Shown here: positions 44,017 through 52,402 of the stretch, in pieces
Numbering within the stretch: position 1 is the stretch's first letter
Layout of the letters: every line of letters begins with the position of its first letter
Source: Enterococcus rotai
Lineage (GTDB): Bacteria; Bacillota; Bacilli; Lactobacillales; Enterococcaceae
Direction: 5' to 3'
Assembly (NCBI RefSeq): GCF_001465345.1
Contig: NZ_CP013655.1
Coordinates: 3,473,091 to 3,537,090, forward strand
Length of the DNA: 64,000 nt
The notes under the pieces: generated by a model
What the model was told of the DNA's origin: nothing
What the model saw: only the letters and a program-made list of their open reading frames with translations
The model's database searches: none
Made by a program: the position numbers and the translations under genes

Positions 44017-44784
44017 TTATTTTTTTGTTGGCAAACAGATTCTTTTTTCAGTTGAAGCTATTGTATGTACAGTGATCGGTACACGATAAATGGCCTCTAA
44101 CTGTTGGCTCGTTAAAATCGTTTTGGGTATTCCTTGTAATAGTTGACCCTCTTGTAAAACTAAGACATAGTCAGCATATTGAAGTGCGTGATTGGGATCA
44201 TGGGTCGATTGAATAATCAAATAACCTTGCGTTGCTAGTGTTTGAATCATTTCTAAGACCATTATCTGATTGCCGTAATCAAGATTAGCACAAGGCTCAT
44301 CCATAATAATGATTTTACTCTGCTGAGCCACTGAACGAGCAATGATCACAAGTTGTTGCTCTCCTCCACTTATTTCTGAAAAAATACGATTCTTTAAATG
44401 CGTGATATTGAGTGCGACTAAGGCCGCTTCTGCCAACTCATTTTCAGCTGTTCCAGGTTGCTGATAATTTTTTAATCTAGCAGTTGTGCCCATTAAGACC
44501 ATTTCAAATACAGTAAAATGAAAAATACCTCGTTGTTTTTGCGGAATATATGAAATCAACTGAGAAAGCTCGTTTCTTGAGCACTGTTGAATCGAACGAT
44601 CATTGATTTTAACACTTCCCAAACTTGGCTCCAACACTCTTAGCAAACATTTAAATAACGTACTTTTCCCCACACCATTTTTTCCTAATAAACAAACTGA
44701 TTGTCCATAATCTAAAGTAAATGAAATGTCGTTCAATATTTTTTGCTGTTTATAGGCAAATGCTAAATCAATAACTTCAAGCAT
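44017..44784 (-). CDS. ABC transporter ATPase, FepC/BtuD type
   Basis: A 255-residue ABC ATPase that powers the importer. Seen: Walker A GKNGVGKST (34-42), a Q-loop IPQKQRG, signature ISGGEQQ near 138, Walker B IIIMDEPCANLD near 160, and the switch His in STHD near 195. It is 30 bases before the binding-protein gene and 12 bases after the permease gene. Substrate specificity is set by the other subunits. Confidence 0.93.
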   Translation of the reverse strand: MLEVIDLAFAYKQQKILNDISFTLDYGQSVCLLGKNGVGKSTLFKCLLRVLEPSLGSVKINDRSIQQCSRNELSQLISYIPQKQRGIFHFTVFEMVLMGTTARLKNYQQPGTAENELAEAALVALNITHLKNRIFSEISGGEQQLVIIARSVAQQSKIIIMDEPCANLDYGNQIMVLEMIQTLATQGYLIIQSTHDPNHALQYADYVLVLQEGQLLQGIPKTILTSQQLEAIYRVPITVHTIASTEKRICLPTKK

Positions 44785-44796
44785 TGAAATTCCTCC

Positions 44797-45828
44797 TCAC
44801 TGTCTAACTGAACGATTATTTTTAGCAATCAATAAAAGAAAAATCGGTGCACCGATAAATGAAGTTAAAATTCCGATCGGTATCTCACTAGTTGTAATCA
44901 AGCGTGAAAAATCATCTACAAATAACAGAAAAGTACCGCCTAATATAGCAGTCATCGGAATACTATAGCGATAATCATTGCCAACTAACATCCTTGAAAA
45001 ATGCGGTACAACCAACCCTACCCAACCAATCAGTCCGCTAACCGATACTGCACTTGCTGTAATCAAGGTCGCAGCCAGAATCAAAATCACGCGTAAAACA
45101 CGACTGTTTACTCCTAAACTCAACGCTTCTTCTTCTCCCAGAGAAATCACATTTAAGCGCCAGCGTAATAAAAAAATGGGCATCATTCCTACTAAAATCA
45201 AAGGGGCAGCAAATACAACATTTTGCTTATTGATCGAAGATAAGCTGCCCATTAACCAATAGGTTATTGCCGGTAAAGTATTTGTCGGATCCCCTACCAA
45301 TTTCAAAAAGGAAACAGCTGAAGAAAAAAGTGAGCCAATCATCATACCAATCAAAACCATGTTTAAAACCGAATCAGTGCGCAAAAAACGACTCATTAAA
45401 AGAACCGCACCTACAGCTAATAATCCAAAAATGAAAGACAACGAAATCACCTGTTCATAGGTCAATGAAAAAAACAATCCTATAGCCGCACCAAAAGCAG
45501 CACCTTGTGAAGCACCTAAAATATCTTGTGAGACCATTGGATTTTGAAACAAAGCTTGATAAGTTGCCCCAGCTACAGAAATACCGCCACCGATCACCAC
45601 TGCCATAATAATTCTAGGAAAACGAATCTTAAACAAAATCGTCTCAACTTGACTGCTCCAAGTTTGCTCTAAAGGGATTATTTTATTCAAAACAACCTTA
45701 AAAAAATCGTCCATCGCAATCGGAAACTTCCCTAAAAAAAAGGAAATTATAAAGACCAGTAGAAAAAGCAAGAAGGAAGCTAAAAGAATGATTTTTTTCT
45801 GTTTCGTTGTCGACTGTTTGTTTTCCAC
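44797..45828 (-). CDS. FecCD-family ABC permease
   Basis: A permease with about ten membrane helices, of the FecCD/BtuC family; the importer would act as a homodimer with two ATPases. Seen: LFKIRFPRIIMAVVIGGGISVAGATYQA split across residues 64-91, LGASQGAAFG, and GLIGWVGLVVPHF near the coupling helix. GTG 45828 is the likely start because GGGGTG lies 6 bases upstream; a GTG at 45837 lies inside that site. Normal substrates of the family are metal chelates, but molybdate/tungstate importers (MolB) share it, and the locus favours this. Confidence 0.9.
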   Translation of the reverse strand: MENKQSTTKQKKIILLASFLLFLLVFIISFFLGKFPIAMDDFFKVVLNKIIPLEQTWSSQVETILFKIRFPRIIMAVVIGGGISVAGATYQALFQNPMVSQDILGASQGAAFGAAIGLFFSLTYEQVISLSFIFGLLAVGAVLLMSRFLRTDSVLNMVLIGMMIGSLFSSAVSFLKLVGDPTNTLPAITYWLMGSLSSINKQNVVFAAPLILVGMMPIFLLRWRLNVISLGEEEALSLGVNSRVLRVILILAATLITASAVSVSGLIGWVGLVVPHFSRMLVGNDYRYSIPMTAILGGTFLLFVDDFSRLITTSEIPIGILTSFIGAPIFLLLIAKNNRSVRQ

Positions 45829-45852
45829 TAAATTCACCCCTATTGTTGACCG

Positions 45853-46872
45853 CTATCCCTTTGGTCTTTCCGCCCTTTTTTCAATCAACTCACCGGCAAC
45901 ACTAATTGCCAGTTCAGCGGGTGTCTCTGATTTTATTTTTAGGCCGATCGGCATATTGATTCGTTCAATGTCTTCCATTGAAAAGCCGCTTTCTTTTAAT
46001 TTTTTGACTTGGACCGCGATCTTTTGCTTACTGCCCATGACACCGATGTAATGTGCTGGTGTTTCTAATAACTGTTTCGCTATTAGAAAATCAAATTGAT
46101 GGCCTCGTGTCATCACGATGGCATAATCTGCCTCTGTAATTTGGATCGATGCGTCAATATTACTCAAATCAACGACCATTCGCTGATCGGCATCTGGAAA
46201 AACTGCTTCGGTTAAAAATTGTTCCCGATCATCTAAAACAACACAATAAAAATCTATTGTTTTTAAAATAGGAAGCAACGCCTGAGCAACATGACCACTA
46301 CCAAAAACGTAAACTTTTCCAAGTTGTAGCAATGCTTCCACTGAATAAATCCGTTCATTCAATTTTACTTCTGATAAACCAGATTTAAACTTCTCTTCTT
46401 TTAATTTAGCTGGTATATTTCCGATTAATCCTGTTTCTACGCTATACACCCCAAAACCATTTTCTCTTTCAGCATTGATTTCAGTGATCAGCCAACATTG
46501 CTGATTACGGTTAAAATGCTGGATAACTTCTTCGCAAATAGCTTGAACAGAAGCATTTTGCCAACTAAGATATTGAAAAAACAGCGCCACATTACCACCA
46601 CAAATCATACCCAGATCTACAACATCATTTGGTGCTAAAATAAAGGTTTCTGCTCGAGATCGTTGTGCTTTCAGAACCTCTTTCGCAATTTTTTCTGCGC
46701 GAAACTCTACTGCACCACCGCCAATCGTGCCATTTATCCGACCAGATTTATCAACTAGCATACGAGCACCAGCGGCTCTAGGTGTCGATCCTGAACTTTC
46801 AGTAACCGTAACTAAAACCGTATCTTCTCTTTGTTTGATTGCTTCATTTATTCGTAGAAAAAGTTCTTTCAT
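45853..46872 (-). CDS. xdhC: XdhC/CoxI-family molybdenum hydroxylase maturation factor
   Basis: A 339-residue XdhC-type protein that binds the molybdenum cofactor and helps sulfurate (here possibly selenate) and insert it into the hydroxylase. Seen: N-terminal XdhC_CoxI domain with SSGSTPRAAGARMLV and IGGGAVE (~26-55), MICGGNVALFF near 89-99, then a C-terminal Rossmann domain with VFGSGHVAQAL near 192 and the GVMGSKQK segment near 270. It overlaps the ModE-like gene by 4 bases and precedes the importer genes. Confidence 0.93.
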   Translation of the reverse strand: MKELFLRINEAIKQREDTVLVTVTESSGSTPRAAGARMLVDKSGRINGTIGGGAVEFRAEKIAKEVLKAQRSRAETFILAPNDVVDLGMICGGNVALFFQYLSWQNASVQAICEEVIQHFNRNQQCWLITEINAERENGFGVYSVETGLIGNIPAKLKEEKFKSGLSEVKLNERIYSVEALLQLGKVYVFGSGHVAQALLPILKTIDFYCVVLDDREQFLTEAVFPDADQRMVVDLSNIDASIQITEADYAIVMTRGHQFDFLIAKQLLETPAHYIGVMGSKQKIAVQVKKLKESGFSMEDIERINMPIGLKIKSETPAELAISVAGELIEKRAERPKG

Positions 46873-47255
46873 TCTCTTTCCTCCAACTCTACTGATTCTA
46901 AATCTAATTCATCACTAAAAATCTCTGCAAAATATTGATTGGTGATTTGATACGTTTTCTTTTGAAAAAGCAAAAACTTTGCTGTTAATTTTTTTCCTTG
47001 GCTCGTTACGGTGGAACCGCCGCCGTTATTCCCACCTACACTTTTATTGACTAGCGGATAGCCTAGTTCTTCCTCAGCTTTTTGGATCATCCGCCAAGCT
47101 TTGTTATAAGACATTCGCATCTGTTTAGCGGCAGTATTTAGTGAACCTGTTTGAGAAATCCGTTGGAGTAGTTCAACGACGCCAGGTCCAAAAAAAATGC
47201 GATTTGTCCGTAATTTCAAATTGAGCGTATAATTAAAGGCTTCTTGCTCCTTCAT
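46869..47255 (-). CDS. ModE-like molybdate-type DNA-binding protein
   Basis: A 128-residue protein matching the N-terminal winged helix of ModE: ISQTGSLNTAAKQMRMSYNKAWRMIQKAEEELG is spread over residues 33-65, followed by PLVNKSVGGNNGGGS. There is no molybdate-binding TOBE domain, so it senses metal in another way or is a short ModE-type regulator. Its ATG is right behind an ideal ribosome site. The inverted repeat at 47271-47293 directly in front of it resembles a ModE box, so it may control its own operon with xdhC and the importer. Confidence 0.85.
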   Translation of the reverse strand: MKEQEAFNYTLNLKLRTNRIFFGPGVVELLQRISQTGSLNTAAKQMRMSYNKAWRMIQKAEEELGYPLVNKSVGGNNGGGSTVTSQGKKLTAKFLLFQKKTYQITNQYFAEIFSDELDLESVELEERE

Positions 47256-47270
47256 TACAAAACCTCCTTT

Positions 47271-47293
47271 CGTTATACTCTAAAAAGATAACG
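47271..47293. promoter_or_regulatory. ModE-box-like inverted repeat
   Basis: CGTTAT, 11 bases, ATAACG directly upstream of the ModE-like gene ribosome site. Known E. coli ModE sites have CGnTAT and ATAACG arms at 12 bases, so the match is close. A role as self-operator is inferred. Confidence 0.5.
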
Positions 47294-47307
47294 ACCATCA
47301 AAAAAAA

Positions 47308-47895
47308 TTATCTCTTTAAAAATTCAGACAGTTGCTTTTTGATTTCAGCAAAATTATGCTCATTTAATGCTAAAATCTGCCCTTCATTTTTGAGAATAGT
47401 TTGTTTTAGCTGTGCTCGTTGTCTTCCTATCTCTAACGCTTCAACTGTATGCTTCTTTTGTCTTTGATAATTTATGTCTGACTTAAATACCCCAACTATT
47501 TTTTGCGGTTGTTGTAGCGTTGTTAAAAGCTCGTTTGTGAACTTTTGTGATAGTAATTCGATCCCTCCGATTTCATCTAATAAAATAAAATCAGTTGGAT
47601 TGGTTTTCGCTTCTTCCAATAAAGCCATACCCCATGTTTCAAACACTTGCAGATTTCTTATTCGTTTGCCGCTTTCAGTTTGAATAAAACAATGTTCATC
47701 AATCGGCTCTAAATTGGCTTCTTTTTGAAGTAATTCTTTTGCAGCCCTCAGTTCAAACCCAACAATCTGACCTTGTTCATCCATTCTGCGTTTCACATAA
47801 AAACCACTGATGGCTTTCCCAACAGCTCTGATTACCTCTTGTAATAATGTGGACTTGCCGACGAATTTGTCTCCTTCTAGAAAAAAATTCTTCAT
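47308..47895 (-). CDS. P-loop NTPase of nucleoside-triphosphatase (THEP1-like) type
   Basis: A 195-residue P-loop protein. Seen: Walker A EGDKFVGKST (7-16), Walker B FILLDEIGGIELLS near 98-111 and a later RQRAQLKQ helix; this arrangement fits the THEP1/NTPase_1 family. Its place between the purine permease and ModE-like genes suggests a role tied to the molybdenum or purine system, for example cofactor nucleotide handling, but none is known to me. The ribosome site is weak (AAGG). The gap to the ModE-like gene is 52 bases and contains the ModE box. Confidence 0.75.
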   Translation of the reverse strand: MKNFFLEGDKFVGKSTLLQEVIRAVGKAISGFYVKRRMDEQGQIVGFELRAAKELLQKEANLEPIDEHCFIQTESGKRIRNLQVFETWGMALLEEAKTNPTDFILLDEIGGIELLSQKFTNELLTTLQQPQKIVGVFKSDINYQRQKKHTVEALEIGRQRAQLKQTILKNEGQILALNEHNFAEIKKQLSEFLKR

Positions 47896-47930
47896 TCTGC
47901 ATTTTCCTTTACTAAATCGATGCCTTCATA

Positions 47931-47976
47931 AAAACAATGCAAAAGACAAATTAAGTTATTCATTTATCTTTTGCAT
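47931..47976 (-). terminator. Terminator after the xanthine/urate permease gene
   Basis: On the minus strand ATGCAAAAGA pairs with TCTTTTGCAT (47967-47976 with 47937-47946) around a 20-base loop and is followed by TGTTTTT. It lies 27 bases past the permease stop. Confidence 0.7.
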
Positions 47977-48002
47977 CTTTTTTAAGGAGAAAATCTTCAT
48001 TG

Positions 48003-49322
48003 TTATTCGATTGCTAGCTGCTTTTCCTCTTTAAGTAAAACATTTAAAATAACTGCAACAATCGTTGTCAAAATAACTTCTGAGTTACCAAAAATAGTCG
48101 TTACCCAAGGTGGAAATCCACTTAAACAACCAACTGATAATGTTACTCCGATACCAAAAGCTAACGCAATTCCCACAACTCCCGTATTTCTAGGAGTTAA
48201 TTCTTGCGTTGCGATCATCCGAACGCCAGTCATTGAAATTGATGCAAACACAGAGACCGTTGCACCGCCAATCACAGCATAAGGAATTGTCGTCAAAATC
48301 GATGCAACTTTTGGAACAAAACCTGCCACCAGCAAAATAACAGAGGCAAAAACCATGACATATTTATTGATTACTCTCGTCACCGTAACTAACCCTACAT
48401 TTTGACCAAATGTTGCAACAGGTACAGAACCAAAGAAGCTTCCTATAAAATTGGAGAAACCGCTTCCTATAATCCCGCCAGAAAGTTCCTGATCCGTTGG
48501 TTCCCGATCCATTGCTCCAACTGTTGTGGCAGTGAACTGCCCGATTGCTTGAACGGCATCAACGATAAACATCACTACTAAAGTTAAAATCGGTACGATT
48601 TGAAAGTCTAAACCAAAGTATAACGGAGTGATCATTTGAAAAACAGAAGCTTCCTTGACTGGAGCAAAATTGACCATTCCTAAAATCAATGAAACAACAT
48701 ACCCAATGATCATCCCATTTAGAATAGAGGATAGCTTAAGAAACCCTTTTGAAAAATAGTTAAAATAAAAAACTACTGCAAAAGTTAGTAATGCCACTAG
48801 CCAATTTTGAGCTGAGCCAAAATCTGGGCTGCCAGCTCCCCCAGCCATGTATTTGATTGCAACTGGAAATAGCGATAATCCAATACTCAAGATGACCGTA
48901 CCAGTAACGAGCGGCGGAAACAATATTCGGATCTTTTTGATAGAGAGTCCAACTAAAATAACTAAAATACTGCCAACCAACTGAGCACCAAAAATTGCGG
49001 CAATCCCAAAGTCTCCACCAATGGCCATTAAAATCGGTACATAAGCAAAACTCGCACCCATCATAACAGGTAACCTAGAGCCGACTTTTCCAAAAATCGG
49101 AAAAAGCTGAATCAGAGTTGCTACGGCAGAGAAAATCAGTGACGTTTGAATCATGATCGTCGTATCTCCAGAACTTAGATTGCAGACTTTAGCAATCATA
49201 ATTCCAGGTGTGACGATCCCAACAACTGCTGCTACTACGTGCTGTAAGCCCATTGGAACAGCTTCTTTGATCGATAACTTGGCATCATAATCAAACAATG
49301 CCTTTTCTTCTTTTTCACTCAT
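48003..49322 (-). CDS. Xanthine/uric acid permease (NCS2, nucleobase-ascorbate family)
   Basis: A 439-residue NCS2 permease of the XanP/UacT/PbuX branch. Seen: GLQHVVAAVVGIVTPGIM near the N-terminus, GSVPVATFGQNVGLVTVTRV (~300-320), and the substrate motif with QAIGQFTATT near 259-268. It would import xanthine or urate with protons as substrate of the purine cluster. ATG 49322 is chosen over TTG 49328. It is separated from ridA by 100 bases and ends at a terminator. Xanthine versus urate cannot be decided from sequence alone. Confidence 0.9.
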   Translation of the reverse strand: MSEKEEKALFDYDAKLSIKEAVPMGLQHVVAAVVGIVTPGIMIAKVCNLSSGDTTIMIQTSLIFSAVATLIQLFPIFGKVGSRLPVMMGASFAYVPILMAIGGDFGIAAIFGAQLVGSILVILVGLSIKKIRILFPPLVTGTVILSIGLSLFPVAIKYMAGGAGSPDFGSAQNWLVALLTFAVVFYFNYFSKGFLKLSSILNGMIIGYVVSLILGMVNFAPVKEASVFQMITPLYFGLDFQIVPILTLVVMFIVDAVQAIGQFTATTVGAMDREPTDQELSGGIIGSGFSNFIGSFFGSVPVATFGQNVGLVTVTRVINKYVMVFASVILLVAGFVPKVASILTTIPYAVIGGATVSVFASISMTGVRMIATQELTPRNTGVVGIALAFGIGVTLSVGCLSGFPPWVTTIFGNSEVILTTIVAVILNVLLKEEKQLAIE

Positions 49323-49422
49323 AGGCAAGTTTCCTTCTTTACTTTTTATTTTAAAAAGGACTGCACTTATCCGAGTATTGAAATCCGCAACCCTTTTTCT
49401 TGAATCAGAAACTTCTCAGAAA

Positions 49423-49803
49423 TTAATTTTTAACGGCAATTGCTTCGACTTCAAAAAGTCCATTCTTAGGTAATTCGCATACTTCTACACAAGAACGGGC
49501 AGGAAGTGTTTTTGAGAAGTATTTACCATAAATGTCATTGATTTTGGCAAAATCTGACATATTTTTTAGAAATACGGTTGTTTTTACAACATTATCATAA
49601 GTCATATCTGTTTCTTTTAAGATGGCCCCTAAATTGATCAATGCTTGTTCTGCTTGCTGCTCAACAGTTTCTTTCATTTCACCACTAACAGGATCTAATC
49701 CCAATTGGCCAGAGATATACTGTGTCTGTCCCGCTAAAACTGAGTGGGAATAAGGTCCTACAGCTGCTGGTGCATTTGTTGAATTTACCATTTTGTTTGT
49801 CAT
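49423..49803 (-). CDS. ridA: RidA-family enamine/imine deaminase
   Basis: A 126-residue RidA (YjgF/UK114) protein that hydrolyses reactive enamines and imines such as 2-aminoacrylate. Seen: APAAVGPYSHSV, ISGQLGLDP, and the catalytic Arg in LPARSCVEVCELPK near 104. In this operon it would detoxify the 2-aminoacrylate released by the YgeX-type diaminopropionate lyase. ATG 49803 sits behind AAGGAG. It follows carbamate kinase by 34 bases. Confidence 0.92.
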   Translation of the reverse strand: MTNKMVNSTNAPAAVGPYSHSVLAGQTQYISGQLGLDPVSGEMKETVEQQAEQALINLGAILKETDMTYDNVVKTTVFLKNMSDFAKINDIYGKYFSKTLPARSCVEVCELPKNGLFEVEAIAVKN

Positions 49804-49837
49804 CAACTCACTCCTTCTCCTACGTATTTTGCTTCAT

Positions 49838-50776
49838 TTATTGCTCAATGATCGTACCCGTTTTCCCAACGATTCCATCTTTGGCTTTTTCTAATAAGGT
49901 AATCAATGTTTTACGACCCGGTTTTGATTCAGCAAATTGGATTGCCGCTTCTACTTTCGGTAACATTGAACCTGGTGCAAACTGTCCGTCTGCTGCATGC
50001 TTTTTCATTTCGCTTGTAGATACTTGACTCAATTCCTTTTGTGTTGGTTTTCCAAAATCGATACAAACTTTTTCTACGGCTGTCAAAATGATCAGTAGAT
50101 CAGCATCTACCATTTCAGCTAATAGTTCGCTACAGAAATCTTTATCGATTACAGCTGCAGCGCCACTTAAATGATTGCCTTCTTTCACAACTGGAATACC
50201 ACCACCACCACAAGCAATCACGGTTTGACCTGAATTGATCAGAGACGTGATCGTTTTGATTTCAACGATTTCTTTTGGTTTTGGTGAGGCCACAACTTGA
50301 CGATAGCCTCGTCCTGAATCTTCAACGACTGTCACTTGTTTTTCTTTCACAAGTGCATCTGCTTCTTCTTTTGACATAAAGCGACCAATCGGCTTAGCAG
50401 GGTGAGCAAATGCTGGATCTTTCGGATCGACAGCTACTTGTGTGATCACAGTTCCAACCGGTTGCTCTAAGTTACGACTCAATAATTCTTCCCGTAAAGC
50501 ATTTTGCAAATCATAGCCGATATAGCTTTGACTCATCGCCACACAAACGGACAGTGGGATCGTCGGGTATTTGCTTGGATCACTTAACGACAGTTCTTCC
50601 ATCGCTAACTGGATCATCCCAACTTGAGGACCATTACCATGAGACAAAATCACTTCGTATCCTGCCTCGATCAAATCTGCAATGGCTTTAGATGTTTCTT
50701 TCACTGCTGTCATTTGTTCTGTTAAATTATCCCCTAATGCGTTTCCGCCAAGTGCAACTACAACTCTTTTTACCAT
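49838..50776 (-). CDS. arcC: Carbamate kinase
   Basis: A 312-residue carbamate kinase that makes ATP from carbamoyl phosphate and ADP. Seen: VVALGGNALGDN (6-17), SHGNGPQVGMI near 45-55, and IACGGGGIPVVKEG near 203-216. The usual arginine deiminase partners are absent; YgeW, an ornithine-carbamoyltransferase-like protein, is the upstream neighbour, so carbamoyl phosphate likely comes from purine breakdown. A promoter may lie in the 315-base gap upstream, as no terminator is obvious. Confidence 0.95.
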   Translation of the reverse strand: MVKRVVVALGGNALGDNLTEQMTAVKETSKAIADLIEAGYEVILSHGNGPQVGMIQLAMEELSLSDPSKYPTIPLSVCVAMSQSYIGYDLQNALREELLSRNLEQPVGTVITQVAVDPKDPAFAHPAKPIGRFMSKEEADALVKEKQVTVVEDSGRGYRQVVASPKPKEIVEIKTITSLINSGQTVIACGGGGIPVVKEGNHLSGAAAVIDKDFCSELLAEMVDADLLIILTAVEKVCIDFGKPTQKELSQVSTSEMKKHAADGQFAPGSMLPKVEAAIQFAESKPGRKTLITLLEKAKDGIVGKTGTIIEQ

Positions 50777-51091
50777 TCAGCCATTCACCTCGTGTTCTGT
50801 TTTATAATGATTCTTTTAATTGATTATTTTAAAAGTAAGATGCTTTCTCCCAATAAATCACATCAATGATTGTTAAGTAAAAACTGAATTTTGCATGAAG
50901 TGGTCAGAATCTGTGGACAGCAGATTCATTTTAAGACAGTTTTATCCTTAACTGATAGTATTCATAAATGGACTTGGAAAGGTCTTAAAATCAGTTCATT
51001 TGTCTTTTTGAAAAGAGAACAAATTATTTTACTTACGACTATCATCATCAATAAAGAAAGCATCTCACTTCATGCCTAGTTCAATAAAGTG
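50777..51091. other. Structured gene-free leader between ygeW and arcC
   Basis: No gene is supported in these 315 bases. GATGCTTTCT (50839-50848) is inverted at 51055-51064 and GCATGAAGTG (50893-50902) is inverted at 51066-51075. The two pairings cross each other, and an inner hairpin GAATCTG/CAGATTC lies at 50907-50927. The pattern could be a structured RNA or the scar of an inserted element. Confidence 0.45.
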
Positions 51092-52285
51092 TTATTTGAC
51101 TTCTCTTGGAGTTGCTTTTTTCTCAAGTTCTTTTAATGTTGCTTGTGGGCTTTTCACTTTACTTAAGAAAATCATTGCTGCAATAATATATGGTTTGTAG
51201 CTTGCTTCTTTGTACAGTTCCACACGATAACGATCAAAGACAGAAGCTTCAACTTCGCCTTCATCACAGCTCACACCAGTAATATCGGCAGGTAAGCAAT
51301 GCATGTATAGTGCTTTGCCATCTTTTGTTGTTTTCATTAGTTCTTCTGTACATTCCCAATCTTTATGGTTGGTATTTTGAGCAAGTAGTTCTTTTTCTAA
51401 TTTATCGATACCCGCTTGATCGCCTTCACCATATAATTGTGTCCGTTTTTCCATAGCCGCAAAGGGAGCCCAGCTCTTAGGATATACAACATCGGCATCT
51501 TTAAAAGCTTCTGCCATACTGTTTGTTTTAGTAAATGAACCGCCAGCTTCTGCTGCATTTTTCTTCGCAACTTCTTCAACTTCCGGCATGATTTCATAGC
51601 CTTCTGGATGAGCTAAAACAACATCCATACCAAGACGTGTCATCAAACCTACGATTCCTTGAGGAACAGATAATGGTTTACCATATGAAGGTGAATAAGC
51701 CCAAGTCATCGCAACTTTTTTACCTTTCAAGTTTTCAACGCCGCCGAATTCATGGATCAAATGCAAAGCATCTGCCATCGCTTGAGTTGGATGATCGATA
51801 TCACATTGCAAGTTGACTAATGTTGGACGTTGTTCTAACACGCCATCTTTATGCCCTTCTTGTACAGATTCAGAAACCTCACGCATATACGTATTTCCTT
51901 TACCGATATACATATCATCACGAATCCCGATAATATCAGCCATAAATGAAATCATGTTCGCTGTTTCACGAACTGTTTCCCCGTGAGAAATTTGGCTTTT
52001 TCCTTCATCTAAATCTTGAACTTCTAGCCCTAAAAGATTACAAGCTGAAGCAAAACTAAAACGAGTTCTTGTTGAATTATCACGGAATAATGAAATACCT
52101 AAACCGCTATCGAAGATTTTTGTTGAAATATTATTTTCACGTAAATAACGTAAAGTATCAGCTACTGTAAAAACAGCTTCCAATTCATCACGGGTTTTTT
52201 CCCATGTTAAGAAAAAGTCGTTTTCATACATTTTATCAAATTCTAATTTGTCCAATTTTGCAATATAATCGTTAAAAGTTTCCAT
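51092..52285 (-). CDS. ygeW: Knotted carbamoyltransferase YgeW
   Basis: A 397-residue aspartate/ornithine carbamoyltransferase-family protein of the YgeW branch. Seen: the carbamoyl-phosphate motif NSTRTRFSF (70-78), CDIDHPTQAMAD near 160-171, and the HCLPADITGVSCDEGEV region near 330. YgeW lacks ordinary OTC/ATC activity and is a marker gene of the anaerobic purine/urate cluster, where it is thought to act on a ureido intermediate, giving carbamoyl phosphate for ArcC. It lies 117 bases after ygeY, a gap with an imperfect CGATGC/GCATCG hairpin. Confidence 0.93.
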   Translation of the reverse strand: METFNDYIAKLDKLEFDKMYENDFFLTWEKTRDELEAVFTVADTLRYLRENNISTKIFDSGLGISLFRDNSTRTRFSFASACNLLGLEVQDLDEGKSQISHGETVRETANMISFMADIIGIRDDMYIGKGNTYMREVSESVQEGHKDGVLEQRPTLVNLQCDIDHPTQAMADALHLIHEFGGVENLKGKKVAMTWAYSPSYGKPLSVPQGIVGLMTRLGMDVVLAHPEGYEIMPEVEEVAKKNAAEAGGSFTKTNSMAEAFKDADVVYPKSWAPFAAMEKRTQLYGEGDQAGIDKLEKELLAQNTNHKDWECTEELMKTTKDGKALYMHCLPADITGVSCDEGEVEASVFDRYRVELYKEASYKPYIIAAMIFLSKVKSPQATLKELEKKATPREVK

Positions 52286-52402
52286 GTCATTTCTCCCTTA
52301 AAGTTTATTAATACGATCCCTACGATGCAAATGACCTTTACTCATTCGCATCGCAGTTCGTTTTTCCCTTTGATCATTCACTATAACTAGTCAAAATAAT
52401 GA

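Noticed and set aside
50891-51079. Plus-strand frame of 62 residues between arcC and ygeW
   Set aside because: No ribosome site, starts with TTG and coincides with inverted repeats; better read as a structured non-coding stretch.
50777-51091. Known purine or xanthine riboswitch
   Set aside because: The conserved loop sequences of guanine/adenine and xanthine riboswitches are not present; only uncharacterised inverted repeats are.
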